A stretch of DNA of 64,000 nucleotides from contig CM074196.1 of assembly GCA_037179385.1 (NCBI GenBank), positions 32,636,486 to 32,700,485 of the forward strand. The letters are read 5' to 3'. Under the pieces are notes generated by a model. The model worked only from the letters and a program-made list of their open reading frames with translations, did no database searches and was not told where the DNA came from. How positions within the stretch are numbered: position 1 is the first letter of the stretch; every line of letters begins with the position of its first letter. This document shows positions 11,634-24,172 of the stretch, in pieces. The position numbers and the translations under genes were made by a program. The DNA comes from Holothuria scabra. Taxonomy: Eukaryota > Echinodermata > Holothuroidea > Aspidochirotida > Holothuriidae.

Positions 11634-11890
11634 TGTATCTGAAACAGATTGCCCCACCCCTTCATATGGTGCTCAACATAAGCAATGGAGAAGGGAAAAC
11701 AAGCCAGTGAGCCACAACTGGAGAAAGGCCTGTGACTGGCCTGATTTGAATGATTGGTCCCGTCCCTGCATCTGAAACAAATTGCCCCTCCCCCTTCATA
11801 TGGTGCTCAACATAAGCAATGGAGAAGGGAAAACAAGCCAGTGAGCCACAACTGGAGAGAGGGCTGTGACTGGCCTGATTTAAATGATTG
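11634..11890. repeat. Tandem duplication, 2 x 133 bp, SINE-related
   Basis: Two head-to-tail copies, each with a CATCTGAAACAAATTGCCCC-like start, CTTCATATGGTGCTCAACAT, AAGCAATGGAGAAGGGAAAA and CCAGTGAGCCACAACTGGAG. The inner words are the reverse complement of family F (TCCATTGCTTATG, CCAGTTGTGGCTCACTGG). Confidence 0.75.
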
Positions 11891-13394
11891 GTTAGGAACT
11901 GAGCTTTTAAACAGTCTTACTAATTTCTGAGAACACAATGGATCTTTAAGGTAAAAGGCTGTTGCCTTTCTTTGAGTGAGAAAAAAACCCAGTATTGTAA
12001 TTCAAGAATTACTCTTTTCAATCATGTGACAATATTTCATTCCAGAAATTTAAGGCAAAGTATTGTGTTTGCCTTTAAATTGAAATATTTTGGTGTTAAA
12101 AAACAAAAAATGGTAGTTTTCAATGAATTTTAGGTGGCTCTTGATTATTCCCTTCAAGTCCCTTTGAAGTTATCAGTCATTTACGTATGAGTGTTTACAA
12201 GGGGATATGGCATTCCATTGGCATAGTCAGGAAGGGGGAGTAGAAGTGGAACCTTCCAAATAATGAATCTTGACATAAAAAGTAGAATAGAACAAAAACA
12301 TTTGAGAATGTGAGAATGTTGCACCAGATGGCATCTGAGGCTAAAAATGTATTCAACAACTTCTCAAAGGGGAGAGGGTCCACCCTGGCAATCAGGTTTG
12401 GGGTAATCATCCCCACATTTAAATCCTGCCTGAACCAATGGGGTTCCCCCATCCCTATCTTCAGGGAAATAGCCAGCAACTCTATCCCTCAGGCTTAAGA
12501 TTCAAGAGAAACACATTAGTTATTTTTGTAAACGTTGACAAGACAAATATATTCCAAAGATTCACCATGTGAACAAATATATAAAATCATATTTTAAGCA
12601 ATAAATACAATACAGACATTTGTCTTGCTTCTAATAGTGCAAAAGAAATAAAAATAGTACGATTTGGAGCAAGAAATATTTGACAAGAACTGAAAGTGAG
12701 CAGAGAAATAAAGTCCACAAAAATATTTTTACATAGAGTTGCAAGAAAATAATTGTTTGAAATCTTTTAACATCAAGCTCAGCTAAGCTGATTTCTCCAC
12801 AATAAACCTTAAAACAGTTTGGAACTGAAGAAAATGATGACTGGCCATAAACATTAACATTAAACTCAACTTTTTGAGCTGTAACAAGTACTGTGCATTG
12901 TTGCTGTAATGGCATTTGGCTTTTATCTCAGGTTTCTGAAACACTGCCAGACAATTTTAATTTGATTTGCATGAAAATCCTAAAATAAAAAGAGTAGAAA
13001 AGTCCCCCATTCTTAGCCAGAAGGCTTCAAGTAAATTAAAATGTGCTGTCAGTGCTTGGAAGGGGCCCACTGGCAAAGATTTTGATTTTGGGCATTCTCT
13101 GTCACTACTGATGACAACCCTGCTATCTACATCACAGAGCAAGTGTGATGTCCTAAAGGCATGTCGTCTGCCTTGCAACTCCGGTATTCCAGCCTCAAAC
13201 AGCATGCAATTGCAAAATGTCTTTGAGATATTTTGTGGCACTTGCCTAAGCTAATATACCTGCATGTTGCTTGTGCCTATTTAAATTTTGCGGGAGTAGA
13301 GTAAAACCTGACCCATATCTGGTGGATTCATCCTGGACTATCTACACATAGCACAGAAAGCCTGATATTACATAGAGTTCTTCCACCCAGTTTC
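11891..13394. other. Intergenic, no recognised feature
   Basis: Non-coding AT-rich sequence. Open frames here (for example 12195-12479 and 12967-13254) overlap on both strands and show no family resemblance. Confidence 0.45.
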
Positions 13395-13565
13395 TTACCA
13401 AATGGTTTAAGTCAAGCTGTCCACAGTCTTTTTTCCAGTTGTGGCTCACTGGTTTGTTTTCTCTACTCCACTGCTTATGCTGTGCACCAAGCAGAATGGC
13501 AGTAGGTTCCATTTTAAAAGTCTTTGGTATGACCTGGCCAGGAAAATCTGATGAGACCAGGCCAA
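13395..13565 (-). repeat. Family F SINE-like repeat, fragment
   Basis: Contains TTCCAGTTGTGGCTCACTGG, CCACTGCTTATGCTG and AGGTTCCATTTTAAAAGTCT followed by TTGGTATGACCTGGCCAGG. This is the uninterrupted version of the site occupied by a MITE at 11189. Confidence 0.7.
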
Positions 13566-14729
13566 ATGGCATAAAATGAAAAAATCAAGCTACATACACA
13601 CTGGTCATTCAAAACCTTCTCTTTTCAACTTATTAAAAAAGTTCTCAGAAAATTTGCTCACAATAGTGGAACCCAAGTTGAACTACAAACAAGGAACAAA
13701 GACTACACTGTTCCTTTACTTCCCTAAAACTTAGAACAAGTTTCAGTTCAAAATGATTTCCCAAATTTTTTTTTTTTTTTTCATTGCTGACATGAACTAC
13801 AGTATGATCACTATCAATTTCTTTTAGTATGAAAGCTTTAAAAGACCAGTTTTCCCATACTACATTCATTAACCACTGAAATTTGCAGCAACTACTCAAA
13901 AACAGGGATATAGTCAAGTCCAAAATGCTTTGAGTCACAAGTCCAGCAGTTTTTAACTTTCAAGAAATCGAGTCCGAACTCGGACTCCATTCCCTGTACT
14001 TTTTCAAAGGGGAAGAAAATCAACCTTCCTGGCTGAGCCTCAAATCTGAAATCATGAGCCAGGGCTTTACTACATCACTGCTTAAAAATACAGTGTAAAT
14101 TTTTCATATGGCACATAACTTGCTCATATCAGGATAGAAAATCCACTTTGAAAATGGAATTTGTTTTAATAAATACATTTATAACAGGAAAGGCAAGTAG
14201 CAATACAAAATTATGAACCATACAAAACAAAAAAACAAAAAAATTACAGAGAACTTGAAAGATATAACTGACCCCAAACCACCAAAAGCAGTCCAAGTAC
14301 TTTGTCATCATCAAAGATACAAAGGAAACCAAATACAAAACACTATGTGAAGCATGAGATGTCTAAAATAATTTGCCGGTGTTTTTGTGAAAGAATTTCA
14401 TTCTTCATCCAAATGATTCATATTGATATAAAATATTTACATAGTGACCAGCACCATCAAATTACCACTTGTACTAAATCTAGTAAAAACTGAAAAAAAA
14501 ATTCTACTTTTAGAGAAAAAAAAGATGAAAATACAGTATCACCTGGCTGTCAACTAGTTAGACAGAGTTGAACAGCCCAGTTTTCAACCGACAGGTTTCA
14601 AGTCCAGCCATCTCCTGACTGTCATTCATTAACTGACCTCAAATACTTCACTACATTTCATTTAATAATATATGTACATTCAATATGCATTGTTACATGT
14701 GCGTAAAAATGAAAAGAATTCCTTGTAAT

Positions 14730-14972
14730 TTAAAGGGGAAATGCCTGCACCTTTATTTGCAAGTAGTGTAGTAGACTCCTGTTTTGTGATTGGCTCTTGA
14801 GAGTCATGTGATAATATTTCTTCTTAAAATGTAGAAACTGCTAAGAGTAACTGCTTGGTTTACAAAGCTTACAAAATACCTAAGTCCTGAAATATGATGA
14901 ACATGTGAGAGGAAAAATCAGAGATAGCTGTTGTTCCAAAGTATGTTTGGGGTGACTGTTCTTGCCCTTTAA
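14730..14972 (+). repeat. Family B MITE, copy 2
   Basis: TTAA on both sides, right end GGGGTGACTGTTCTTGCCCT, and internal TTGTGATTGGCTCTTGAGAG then TCATGTGA. The left terminal repeat is altered (AAAGGGGAAATGCCTGCACC). Confidence 0.8.
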
Positions 14973-15070
14973 AGCACAATGTTCTTATCTTTGACTGGTT
15001 TGGCTGTCCTGAACAGGTTACTTCTAGCAGTGCCTCCCAGAATTGCTCACTCAGCTTTGATTTAATACAT

Positions 15071-15325
15071 TTAAGGGCAAGAGCAGTCAACCCAACTTGG
15101 AAGTAGTGTAGTAGACTGTCCTGTTTTATGATTGGCTGTTTAGAGTCATGTGAAAACATTGCTTCCCTTCAAATGTAAAATTTACTGCATGGTTTCCCTG
15201 AATATGCAATATTGAAGTCTAAAAATACGATGAAAGCTACTTTGAAGAGAAATAAGAAGATAAATGTAATGTTTAGCCATTGCTTCAAAATAAATTAAGG
15301 GGGGGGGGGAGGAGACTGCTCTTAA
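15071..15325 (+). repeat. Family B MITE, copy 3
   Basis: Left end TTAAGGGCAAGAGCAGTCAA. The internal ATGATTGGCTGTTTAGAGTC-ATGTGA module is present. The right end is shortened (ACTGCTCTTAA) and follows a run of 11 G. Confidence 0.75.
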
Positions 15326-16000
15326 CATTGTTATTCTGCTCATGATGTAAGAGCCATGCTCGCATGTTGCCATTTAGCCTCAGCTTGGATATTGTTAAGT
15401 TTAGTATACAAAGTAGGATACAAAGTGTACAAATTAGTTTTCTTTTAGATATATGACATTACAGGCTGACTCATTTGAATATAAACATTACCTTAAACCT
15501 TGGCAGCATGATACATGTTCAAACCTAGACAGGTGTAAAACTGTCAGAAACAACAACAACCAACACTCCTTTAAAGTTGCTCTTTGGTAAAAAGTGAACA
15601 AAATGATATCATTACAATGCTGTTGAAGTAAAGAAAGCTAAAAAAAGATATCTCCAAAACCTGCAGTATTCTGGTACATGTAACTGACAACAAAGAAATG
15701 ACCATGATGGGACAGGCTCATAGTGTTCTAACTAAGATAGACCCTCTGACTCTACCCCCACCCCCCACCCCAGCGAAGTAGGTAAATGTTTCTAAGTAGG
15801 GTCAAACATTTTTTTGCACTGACACAACTCTCCATCATAAAATTCTTTGGCTAATGAAACATTACTCACATATGCTGTGCACACATATTAGGTTCATTTG
15901 ATGCAATATATAGAGAACTTTTAACATATCCTTGACAAGCACGACACAAATTTGCCCCACCACAGTCGGGGGGGGGGGGGGGCAGGGTCAAATGGTGCAT
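15326..16000. other. Intergenic, low-complexity stretches
   Basis: No gene seen. Contains a C-rich stretch (15757-15773) and an uninterrupted run of about 14-17 G around 15968-15982, next to the following MITE. Confidence 0.5.
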
Positions 16001-16304
16001 CTTAGGGGCCCAATTCTCTCACCCCAAACAGTACCAATTCTCCTATCCTTCTCACTTAAGCCCCTCCCACAATTGTCTTCAATTCATTCTCATCCAGACA
16101 CAATCTCAGTTTTTTGCTTCAGGGCGATACTGAAAAGCCAATGTGTATAATCAAAACACTCTTAGTACAGTTCATGCTTTGTAGTATAAGCTGGTACTCT
16201 GCATTGTTTGAATTAGCTTTCAAATCAAAGAGCTGAGCCAACTGAAAATTTCTGTCAACCACCTACAAGAATTACAGTTTGGGGCAAAAGGATTGTCCCT
16301 TTAA
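16001..16304 (+). repeat. Family A MITE
   Basis: Left end GGGGCCCAATTCTCTCACCC after TTAG (a mutated TTAA). Right end TTTGGGGCAAAAGGATTGTC then CCTTTAA. The body CTTAAGCCCCTCCCACAATT and GTCTTCAATTCATTCTCATC is typical of the family. Confidence 0.85.
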
Positions 16305-17740
16305 AATTGTCCAGCAGAGTTTGCACACATTCAAAATGTCAAAATTCCATGACTTTTGCATGATTTTTCAAGGGCTTTGACTGATATTTCCAGGACTGAT
16401 AGATATTTTTGAGACCTTTGAAGCAGTCAAATCCCAAAATGTATCTAAACATCTGAAAAATTGGAACAATAAGCCTAGTCCAAGTCCTAAAATTCCCTGG
16501 CTTTTCCAGGATCTTTTGAAAAATTGCCCATTTTCACTGACTCTCCAGGACCTGTAAGAAACTTCAAGTGTTTGTAAGAAACTTCAAACTATTTAAAAGC
16601 ACACTAGTGCTCAGACAACAGGTACAGTATATACCTGTAAACACGTAGTAGCACAGTATGATCTCCAAGATGGTGACCATTAAAAAGGCAACGATATCAG
16701 GTATGGCCTGGGTCTAATACAAATGTTTGCAACCTGTATTGTAGGCCCAGGGTCTCTTTTTATTTTTAAAGCATATAAAAGACCTTTGTCCATTGGCCTG
16801 CCACCACAGTCTACAATCCATCCTATACATCTACCTACGATTTCATTTGATATTCACACCTACAGTTTATAGCCATCACATCATTTCAAAATTTGTGAAA
16901 CATGATAAAATCCCAAATAGCAGCAAGTGTTGAGAGGCTATTTGCCGTAGGTCGGAACATGAAATTTAATCCTTACACCATATGTTGTGTTTCATACAAT
17001 TTAGTAATCAATGATTTGAAAAAGGACTACTTTACTTCATCAAATTTCAATGTAAGAAAACCTTGGGAAAAAAGTACTTCATTAAAAGCTGCAAAAACAT
17101 ACAAACAAAATTCTTAAAATATTAATTTGTGCAAATTTGTCAGAGTACTGAAAATTTACTCCCAGGAGTTAGGATTCTGTGAAGAGTGAAGTTGTAATTT
17201 AACTCCTGGAGAGACATGGGTCTCAGAAGTAACCAACAAACCAACTACTGTATACACCACACAGTATAAAACACCACAAATTAACCAGAGGCAGATTAAG
17301 TTTTCTCAAGGACACTTGGACATTCCACGTTGAGTATTCTTTCTAAACATATCTTAGCACAGTAAACTTGATATCTTTGTGTCAGTAGCTTCTTGTCATT
17401 TTCCAATTTTCGATTCGATTCCATATTCAATATATTTTCGAATAATTAAAACCAGCACAAAATTAATGAATCTATTTTAAGTACATGAAAATGGTAAATA
17501 TATATACTTTACACTATTTACACCTTATCCATTTCATACTTGCAACAAAACACCATTTGTTTTCTTTCTTCAGTATAAAAGACATCTAAATAAAGTTTTT
17601 AAAACCTCCTCAAAATGTTATTTTATCTAGTGCTAAACAACTGCAGGCATGCTTGCCATGGATTGAATGCCAATGAAAGCATACAATTTAAAAAATGCAA
17701 GACACAAAAAAATTTACAAAGTACACCCTACTCTTATTCT

Positions 17741-18002
17741 TTAAAGGTCAAGAGCAGTCCATCCAACTTGAAGAAGTGTAGAAGACTGTCCTGTTTCTTG
17801 ATTGGCTCTTGAGAGTCATGTGACAATATTTTTTCTCCTTGAATGTGAAATTTACGAGGAGTTACTGCTTGATTTACCTTGAATAAGCAATACTGAAGTA
17901 ATAAAATATTATAGCAAGATACTTTGAAGAGATATGAGATGAAAATTGTGAGATTTATCTGCTACTTCAAAGTAAGTTTGGGGTGACTGCTCTTGCCCTT
18001 AA
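17741..18002 (+). repeat. Family B MITE, copy 4
   Basis: TTAA at 17741-17744 and 17999-18002. Terminal repeats AAAGGTCAAGAGCAGTCC and GGGGTGACTGCTCTTGCCCT. Internal CTTGATTGGCTCTTGAGAGT followed by CATGTGAC. One of the best preserved B copies. Confidence 0.9.
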
Positions 18003-18798
18003 AACAGCTAAAAAGAAAAAATAATAAATACACAACATGTAACGGCAACAAATAGCCTCAACTGACAAAGGGTGAGTTCTTATGTAATTGTATCATAGTT
18101 ATACATTGTCCCTTTCAATGAATAAGGCAAGTATATCGTGTTATTATTACAGCATACCGGTTTTGTCCTGTAAGCTGTTACTGGGTTCAGATAACAAAAT
18201 GGCTTCTAATTTCAGTTGTTAGTATGCTGTCACACAAAACACTTCTAACTGCATTAACTTTAAGTAACTCTTGCTTTTGGGGTGAGCTGGAGTGACAACG
18301 GGGTGGAAAAAGGTTATTTTTAAGTCTGATAAGTAGGGGTGGAAGAGAACCTGCTCAAGAACAGGGCACACTAGTGCAGAATGGAGGATTTGAATGGTGT
18401 TTTCAGTAACCTGCAACATGTTTGAAGTGGATTTTGTTATAGTTGGGTCTAGCTAATTCAATGTTATCCATACATGCTGCTTCCCTTCACAGTAGCTGGT
18501 CTTACATAATTGGAGTTAGTTATAGTTTGGTGGAACAGGCATTATATGCACTGGAGTAAGTCTGGGTTTAAATGTTGTTATGACCTTTCAAGGTTCGAGC
18601 TGGAGGCAATTTGTGTGAATGTGATATAAAATTACAAATGCACTAACATTTCATGAATACAACTTGACACAATACACAAACAGTGCTTACAAAGGTAATA
18701 CTGTATTATGAAATTCATATCGCCAAAGTAGATTTTGTGCATGAGTCCATCCCATGTGGTACACCATAATCCACCAATGACACAAAAACTTGTCAGTT

Positions 18799-19054
18799 AT
18801 AGACGAACCCGGAGTCCCTTGATGGTCTGATTTTATTTGGCCATAGCTGGGGTCTATCACCTTTAATCTTTCAATTTCGTTGCTTGTATTCTATCATGGA
18901 TGGTTGTATGTTGAATTGTACCTTGATTCCCTCAGTTTCAATGAATATGATGGTTTCAAGTTCATGCAGACAAATAAAGACTATTCAAGGTTGATGGACC
19001 CCACTAATGGCTATCTACAGTCACAAAACACAAATGCTGTTCAGATTCGTCTAC
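18799..19054 (+). repeat. Family E MITE, copy 1
   Basis: Inverted ends TATAGACGAACCCGGA and CAGATTCGTCTA. Subterminal GATGGTCTGATTTTATTTGG, GGGGTCTATCACCTTTAATC and, near the right, TGATGGACCCCACTAATGGC. Confidence 0.75.
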
Positions 19055-19120
19055 ACCTTTCTACAATTTTTTAAAAGGAAGTGGTACCACAGATATATTC
19101 TAGTAAGTATATGTTGCAAT

Positions 19121-19408
19121 CAGGGTTGTCACCATGCTGGGCGGCACTGACGGTGCTACCTGGCTCCCAAAATGTCCACCCAGTACTCCCCATCAATATC
19201 AGCATCACCGCCCTGCACGAATTTCTTATCCTAACCGAATAAAATTCTTAGATTGCTTTAGAATTGAGTGATAATTCCTTCTTTTTTGTAAGCACTGCAA
19301 AATTGTTTCCAAGGGAAGGTACCTAGGACAGTGACTCCCCTTAGACTGCTCCCCCAGGATGGTGACTACAAATAACCTGGCTCTCGAATTGGTCTGGTGA
19401 CAACCCTG
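19121..19408. repeat. Family D hAT-like MITE, copy 1
   Basis: Terminal inverted repeats CAGGGTTGTCACCATGC and TCTGGTGACAACCCTG. The flanks GTTGCAAT and GTTGGAAT look like an 8-bp target duplication with one change, as expected for hAT transposition. Confidence 0.85.
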
Positions 19409-19506
19409 GTTGGAATGATTCTATATCTGACACAATAGGCATTCCCCATTACCTACTCTTTAATACACCAGATCTACAAATGGCAACTCGGTTAAAAGGG
19501 ATCAAG

Positions 19507-19876
19507 CACAGACTTCCTATACATGGACTGAGCATACTGCAAGGTACATTGTCTCTACCACAGTGTGAGAAAAAGGGCACCAAGATGGCCGTCTGCTATG
19601 GTTTTGTCTGAAAGTTTGGGCTTGCTCAAGTATATTCCCACTTTTTGCCAGAAAGTTGAAATATTTTTGGAATATGGCAAGGCAAGGTCAAAATCACTTC
19701 AGGCATTGCAGGAATATTTAGCTTTTGCTTAAAATATTACAGAGTAGTCATCAAATAAGACAATTTATAGCTTCACGGTGGCCATCTTTCTGCGCCTTTT
19801 TTTGTCCCAGCCGATGGCGACCACCTACGGATAGGACGTATACGTTACATGCTGTGTCCATGTATATAAGTCTGTG
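19507..19876 (+). repeat. Family C hAT-like MITE, copy 1
   Basis: Ends CACAGACTTCCTATACATGG and ATGTATATAAGTCTGTG are inverted matches. The flanking 8-bp direct repeats GGATCAAG (19499-19506, 19877-19884) are identical. Inside lie CACCAAGATGGCCGTC near the left and GGTGGCCATCTTTCTGCGCC near the right. Confidence 0.9.
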
Positions 19877-20502
19877 GGATCAAGCCACTTTAATATTTTC
19901 TTGCGGAAGGGCTTCTAACTGGCTCAGCATAGCTTTTCAGTCTATCATGCATGGGGTGACTCTCAACAACAAAAGTGTTCAGGAGTCAAGATGAGATTCA
20001 TGTCTGCCCAGAACTTGAGCTGTAAAAAGTTTAAGAGGATCAGTTATAGTTTGCATTTTGTAATTTTGGCTAATGGTCATTACTTCTAATGCAAAACTTT
20101 AAACAGACCAATAACTTTGTAAAATTCTTCCTCATTCTTTTCTTTTCAAGAAAATATTGATGTAAACCACACAATTTCATCCCCAAACCCCTCTTTTTTA
20201 CCTTTACAATACCCCCCTTCCTTCTCCTTAAGACTCCTAAACAGTTATGAGCATGGAAGATATTCCAAAAATTTGTTCATGAGAAAAAAATTTCTCTAGA
20301 GAGAGAAAACTAATGGCTTTCATACATTAATTTGTAGAAGAGACTTCATACTGCTTGAAATTTGACTCTCTTCTTGGAAAAAATATTTTCATTCCTAACC
20401 CTGACATACTGCCGAACGCCTCACAATAATCTGTAAAATAGAGATGCCTAAATGGTTCAGTTATCCTCTCGGTCGTGCCTATCACAATATCCAAACCATG
20501 GA

Positions 20503-20803
20503 CAGGGTTTCCACACATTTGAAATAATGAAATTCAAGGCTCTCACCCAGACTTTTTCAGACTAATGGAAATATTAAGTACTGAAAAATAAAGAATTTAT
20601 ACATAATGGTTTTATTTTTACACAATTATCAAGCATGCATGCATACTAAACATCATCACCACTACCACCAAAAGTGTCAGACATCAGATTTCAAGACCAC
20701 ATGGTAATTTTTTCCAGACCAAACCCCAAATTCAAGGAACTTTTTTGATAAAATTCCAGACTTTCTCAGACTTCAATATTTTTCCCGTTGCATAGGAACC
20801 CTG
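20503..20803. repeat. hAT-like MITE, single copy with CAGGGTTTCC ends
   Basis: Left CAGGGTTTCCACACATTTGA and right ATAGGAACCCTG form short inverted ends. Related sequence without clear ends occurs around 16315-16570. No exact target duplication is visible. Confidence 0.5.
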
Positions 20804-21665
20804 CATGTCAACCTTCAAACATTATGACAATCTTTCAAATGTTTTATGAAACTGATCTGTCAAGATGTGCAGAAAGTTTGCTGGTGTATCTACACTTGAT
20901 CTTGATCTGACCCCTCAATCTTTTCAGTAGATCTAATTATGTACATGTCTTGATCCAAGGGCATTTGCACTTGTCCTATACTCTGATCTTGCACCATGCA
21001 TGAATGGGTGCTTCATTGGAAGTGACCTTCTAAAGTTCTAATTTGAATTGCTGTTCATGTCAGGTTTAATAGAGTGGATCACAACCCAATTTTTCCTGAT
21101 CCTCTTCTCTCAACAGAATCAAAATCAGATGATCCGTGATGTCTCACAAACTTGATCTTGAGTGACAGATCTGACTCCACACGGGCAATCAGATCTGAAT
21201 CAAGTGTAAATACACCTTGAAGCACTGAATGCTAAATCTTGTGCAGGCATTGAAATTAAAATTTTCCAAGCATGCTAAAAATCACACTACCCCAGAAATT
21301 AAGGGGTGTGGTAAGTGTGCTATTTTCTTGAACTTTAATAGATTTATATGAGCTCCTAATCTTTATCTAGTTGAGCAAAAAATCACACTCCTCACAGTGA
21401 TTTGAAAGGGAGTAATGGTGAGTAATTGCACTAACATGCCTCAAGTTCAAGGCCTGATGTGAAACACTTGTGTTTGATGGAGAGAGTAACCTCTGACAAA
21501 ACTCACAAGCTCACAAAAATATCCTACTGCTCCATGATAGAACGTAAAAGCAGCTGTGAGGTATCGTAACATGTGACATTTGCACAAACATTCTGGCAAG
21601 GTTCTGTATGCTACTTCTTTCATTGACAGAGATAAACCTGTTGGTTTCTGATGGGACTACTTTGT
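20804..21665 (-). other. Probable M-Ras 3' UTR region
   Basis: Sequence immediately 3' of the M-Ras stop codon on the - strand. No coding signal. The nearest AATAAA-like hexamer on the - strand that I noticed lies just beyond, at 20611-20616 inside a MITE, so the real UTR end is unknown. Confidence 0.35.
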
Positions 21666-21744
21666 TCAGAGGACGACACACTTCAATCCCTTCTTCGATT
21701 TCTTTAATTTTCTTTTCCTGGAACGCTTGTCGACAGGTTGTCTC
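21666..21744 (-). CDS. MRAS: M-Ras exon 5: hypervariable region and CAAX box
   Basis: On the - strand, after acceptor TTTCCCAAATAG, one G completes an arginine codon. The frame then reads RQPVDKRSRKRKLKKSKKG, LKCVVL and TGA (21668-21666). This is the membrane-targeting tail of a Ras-family GTPase: a strongly basic stretch (RSRKRKLKKSKK) followed by the CAAX box CVVL at residues 201-204. Leucine at the last position points to geranylgeranylation. The exon closes a 204-codon frame, close to the 208 residues of mammalian M-Ras. Alternative 3' exons cannot be excluded. Confidence 0.92.
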
Positions 21745-22124
21745 CTATTTGGGAAACAAATAAAAATGAAATAGATTTTAAGTGATGAGAAAGGAATGCA
21801 GAAAGGAATGACTACATAAACAATAAAAAATTCACAAAACCTTCAAGTTAATAAAAAAGTGGTAAGTTTAAAAGCTTTCAATATTTTACTTCAACAAAGA
21901 GGTATACAATGAATTGACCAACTTTTACTTATTCATAGTAACTATTCTAAACCAAACTTGTATACCTTTTACAAGTTACTTCAAAACGCTAAATATGCAG
22001 CATTTTGTCGCACATGGAATGGCTTACAGCACAAATGCATTCAAAACTGAGTCTAATGAACATTATGCAATTTTCAGTGCCATTGTTAAAAGGGTGAGAC
22101 TCAGGTGTGGGGGAATGGAGAGCC

Positions 22125-22455
22125 CACAGACTTCCTATATACATGAACAGAGCATACTGTGTGGTAGATTGTTGCAAACTTATGAGTGAGTATAGGCGTG
22201 GCAAGAGGACTGTCTGATACCGTTTTGTGTGTTTAAGTTTGGACTTGCTCAAGTAGTTCAAATCAACAGGTTTTGCAAGAAACCTTCCATATTTTTGAGA
22301 TAATGCAAGGTAAGGCCAAAATCACTACACTTATTGCACTAACATAATGTTGTTTCCCATTCAAGTTTAACATTTTGTTTAAAATGTTACAGAGTTGTCA
22401 TCAAATCACGTAAATAATAACTTCACAGAGGCTACCTTGGTGCGCCTTTTTTGGT
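22125..22455 (+). repeat. Family C MITE, copy 2 (right end lost)
   Basis: Left end CACAGACTTCCTATATACAT and GAACAGAGCATACTGTG. The body includes CACAGAGGCTACCTTGGTGC near the right. The right inverted end is no longer recognisable. Lies in M-Ras intron 4. Confidence 0.75.
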
Positions 22456-23229
22456 ATGAACATAGATGAAGGGTTTTTTCCCCATGATCCTCTACCCACG
22501 TAAACAGGAAGTGTGGGTTTGCTCCAAAAAAGTACATGCAATAATTTTTCTAAAACAAAAAATTGTGATGCACTTATCAATTCCAAGACATCACACACCC
22601 TCTCTGACCCTGGTAAAGTGTCATGTTTTTCTGAGTTTTGACGCAGACAAGTGGCGTGTTAAAACGTTTTGCCAAGGCAAATCTAGCCCCTTCCCTATGC
22701 ATGATTTTGATGTGGAAACTATAATTGACCATTGCTGTACACGTATGGTTATGCTGTGAAACCATTGCAATGCTGCGTCCTGGAATAGCTAATTACAAAA
22801 CTTTGGTGTATAATCATGTTTTGGACAGCCTTGAAGAGAACATTTTTATATGTGCAGCACCATCTTGGTCTACAGTGAATGCAAATATGGCAGCCGTAAA
22901 AACTCAGTATTCAGGGAATAGGTACATACGTACTGTGCATATACGTAACATAATATACAGCTCAGTATGGCACGATGTAACCCCTTTAATAGCAAAGGAT
23001 TACTAAGTCCACTATGGATCTTTCATATTTTAAAGGGAACATGCATTAAAGTCTATGAAATGTTGGGTCATTTGTGTGACGGAGGATTTGTCAATGCACA
23101 AAAATATTATAACTCTACTAAGGGCAGAGTTCTTTACCTAACTGGCAGTTATTTCCAAGTCACTTATCTATTTGCTGTGTCCAACTGTCCATACTGCCTG
23201 GTTAGATTAATGACTCTGCTCTAACAAAC

Positions 23230-23480
23230 TGGTAAGATGAGGTTGCACATCCCAGTTTGGTTTGAGTCAGGCTGGCCATGGTTTTTTTTTCAGTTGTGGC
23301 CCACTTACTCATTTTCACTGCTCCATTGCTTGTACTTTTAGCACCAAGCACAATGGCAGTTGGTTCCATTTTTAAAGAATTTGGTATGACCTGGGCAGGA
23401 ACTGAATTCCAGACTTCAAGGCTGCAAGTAGGATGCTAAAACCATTTGACCAAGTAGTCAAATTGTTCTTAAAAACATTG
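23230..23480 (-). repeat. Family F SINE-like repeat
   Basis: Carries CAGTTGTGGCCCACTTACTC, TCCATTGCTTGTAC, GGTTCCATTTTTAAAGAATT and TGGTATGACCTGGGCAGGAA. The right end is a degraded tRNA-like part on the - strand. Confidence 0.65.
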
Positions 23481-23574
23481 ACAGATCACTTCCAGGGGTC
23501 TGACGGCACATCTTGCAATCTTACAATTGATAAGTTCATAAACACATCTTAATCAGAGGTTAGGCAGAATGAAA

Positions 23575-23845
23575 TAGCCTTTGTAAGTTAGTTAAGCAGT
23601 TAGAGTTTTACAGCCCAGTTTCGAACCTATTGGTTCAAGTTGAACTAGTTTCGGCCCTTTTTCCAGTTGTAGCTCACTGGCCTGTTTTCCCTACTCCATT
23701 GCTTATGCTGAGCTTCAAGCTTAAGGGTAGTAGGGTCAATTTTTAGAGTCTTTGGAATGACTCCACCTGGCAATGGAACCCAGGCCTTCTGCGTGGGAGG
23801 TGGATGCTCTTACCTTTAGACCAAACACATGGTCTGAAATAGCCT
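23575..23845 (-). repeat. Family F SINE-like repeat, tRNA-like head on the - strand
   Basis: Contains TTTCCAGTTGTAGCTCACTG and CTCCATTGCTTATGCTGAGC. On the - strand, 23770-23830 reads TGGTCTAAAGGTAAGAGCATC, CACGCAGAAGGCCTGGGTTC and CATTGCCAGG. This is an A-box-like and B-box-like pair spaced as in a tRNA, the head of a tRNA-derived SINE. Confidence 0.65.
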
Positions 23846-23944
23846 TTGTAAGAATGGCTGATATTTTATACTTCAATTTAAAGTGAACATGACAGTCTAC
23901 TAACTTAAAACCATAACAGTTCCAAGTGAAACGGTAACACTTAC

Positions 23945-24027
23945 CTAATAACCCTGACTACCTCATGGAAAGCTGCATCTATATTCTGTGGTGGATCTTT
24001 GGCACTAGTTTCAATGTAAGGTATGCC
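23945..24027 (-). CDS. MRAS: M-Ras exon 4: G5 guanine-binding loop
   Basis: The - strand acceptor TTCTTTACAG is followed by GGC ATA CCT TAC (phase 0). The exon ends at donor GTAAGT, two bases into a codon (83 bp). It reads [20 protein letters not shown] then HEVVRVI. The TSAK (G5) loop at residues 158-161 contacts the guanine base. The DPP(Q/L)N(I/V)D sequence after it is characteristic of M-Ras rather than H/K/N-Ras. The split codon AG|G continues into exon 5. Confidence 0.93.
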
Positions 24028-24172
24028 CTGTAAAGAAAAGTGGTTTGGCTATTGAGAAACACTGCATGCCATCTAATTTTACAAAAGTTAGTTGGTAAAG
24101 TTATAGTTGCAACCTACATTAACCATATCTTTCACAAAGGTAGTGTCAGTGTTATCCATACCTGCCCCTTCC

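Noticed and set aside
23770..23830. Possible tRNA gene on the - strand
   Set aside because: A-box-like and B-box-like words are present, but they are part of a dispersed SINE-like repeat and no proper cloverleaf stems are evident.
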